Part shown: piece after piece, positions 63,860-64,000 of the stretch
Layout of the letters: every line of letters starts with the position of its first letter
Position numbering within the stretch: the stretch's first letter is position 1
From: Deinococcus sp. KNUC1210
GTDB taxonomy: Bacteria; Deinococcota; Deinococci; Deinococcales; Deinococcaceae
Reading direction: 5' to 3'
DNA: 64,000 bases
Assembly (NCBI RefSeq): GCF_022344005.1
Contig: NZ_CP092192.1
Span: 204,140 to 268,139, forward strand
Notes under the pieces: generated by a model
What the model was told of the DNA's origin: nothing
The model's input: only the letters and a program-made list of their open reading frames with translations
Database searches by the model: none
Program-made: the position numbers and the translations under genes

Positions 63860-64000
63860 TCAGACACCGGGGCTGACGCTGGACGCGAGTTCCAGCGTCA
63901 GCGTATTGCTGTCGCTGCGCTCTCCGCCCGCACTCAGAAAGAAACTGATCTTGCCTTCCACGCTCAGTTCGAAACTGAATTCGATGCTCGCAGTGGCGGC
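63860..64000 (-). CDS. Trypco2-like small protein, C-terminal fragment
   Basis: The last 46 residues of a minus-strand gene that enters from the right edge: ASIEFSFELSVEGKISFFLS, then AGGERSDSNTLTLELASSV. The alternating beta pattern with 'GGERS.SNTLTLEL' resembles the trypsin-co-occurring domain 2 (trypco2) ending 'GG.GS.S..T.RV.L.L'. This is a weak family match on a fragment. A 12-bp inverted repeat (63872-63883 and 63891-63902) lies within its 3' end and may act as a terminator between it and the convergent uroporphyrinogen synthase gene. Confidence 0.45.
   Translation of the reverse strand, partial: AATASIEFSFELSVEGKISFFLSAGGERSDSNTLTLELASSVSPGV

Noticed and set aside
63872..63902. 12-bp inverted repeat as an independent regulatory site
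   Set aside because: It lies inside the 3' coding end of the partial gene; it may be a terminator, but codon constraint could also produce it, so it is only mentioned there.
1..64000. CRISPR arrays, tRNA or rRNA genes, prophage
   Set aside because: No regularly spaced repeats, no cloverleaf-like sequence and no phage structural genes were seen on reading both strands; the only recombinase-like gene is isolated and lacks catalytic residues.

Overview
This 64 kb window looks like a chromosomal segment of a Deinococcus-type bacterium. It is GC-rich throughout. Many start codons follow a TANNNT box at 6-7 nt with no Shine-Dalgarno (leaderless starts, well known in Deinococcus). The gene set also fits: Rcp1-like response regulator, multi-GAF kinases, DUF3160, paired DUF2382 stress proteins, UrtABCDE urea transport and NasA/NirBD nitrate assimilation. 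No rRNA, tRNA or CRISPR was seen.

Layout. 1-8 kb: end of a GIY-YIG nuclease, a divergent response regulator/kinase pair, crcB, a DHA2 efflux pump, TetR, an SDR and a membrane GGDEF protein. 7.7-15.7 kb: a SARP/NB-ARC/TPR regulator, an unknown protein, then an AT-richer GGDEF-EAL gene between two directly repeated IS630-type transposase remnants, then a CorA transporter. 15.7-22.7 kb: deaminase/VOC pair, HD-GYP protein and an exported DUF3160-CapA-unknown cluster. 22.7-31.7 kb: cupin, urtEDCBA and a divergent giant GAF histidine kinase. 31.7-41.6 kb: miscellaneous metabolism (two oxidoreductase types, GPH symporter, YdjC deacetylase), a recombinase-fold protein lacking catalytic residues, and an aldo/keto reductase. 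41.7-54 kb: a complete L-arabinose/arabinan utilisation locus with a LacI repressor, ABC importer, GH51, AraB-AraD-AraA and GH43, tied together by matching palindromic operators. 54-56 kb: the scar of a deleted xanthine-dehydrogenase-type operon and two DUF2382 genes. 56.4-63.8 kb: nitrate transporter, nitrate reductase, divergent NirB-NirD-uroporphyrinogen-III synthase.

How genes work together. The arabinose locus releases arabinose outside the cell (GH43) and inside (GH51), imports it by ABC transport and converts it to xylulose-5-phosphate. Urea uptake and nitrate/nitrite reduction are two nitrogen-supply branches; their promoter regions share a long sequence motif (CGTTA-N7-TTTGAACAAAWTGCA), which suggests one common nitrogen regulator. 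Three proteins of cyclic-di-GMP signalling occur in the first 20 kb.

Caution. At least eight otherwise normal genes carry single-base frame breaks, mostly one base lost in a short homopolymer. This is either residual sequencing error or real decay; raw reads are needed. These genes are listed over their full extent.
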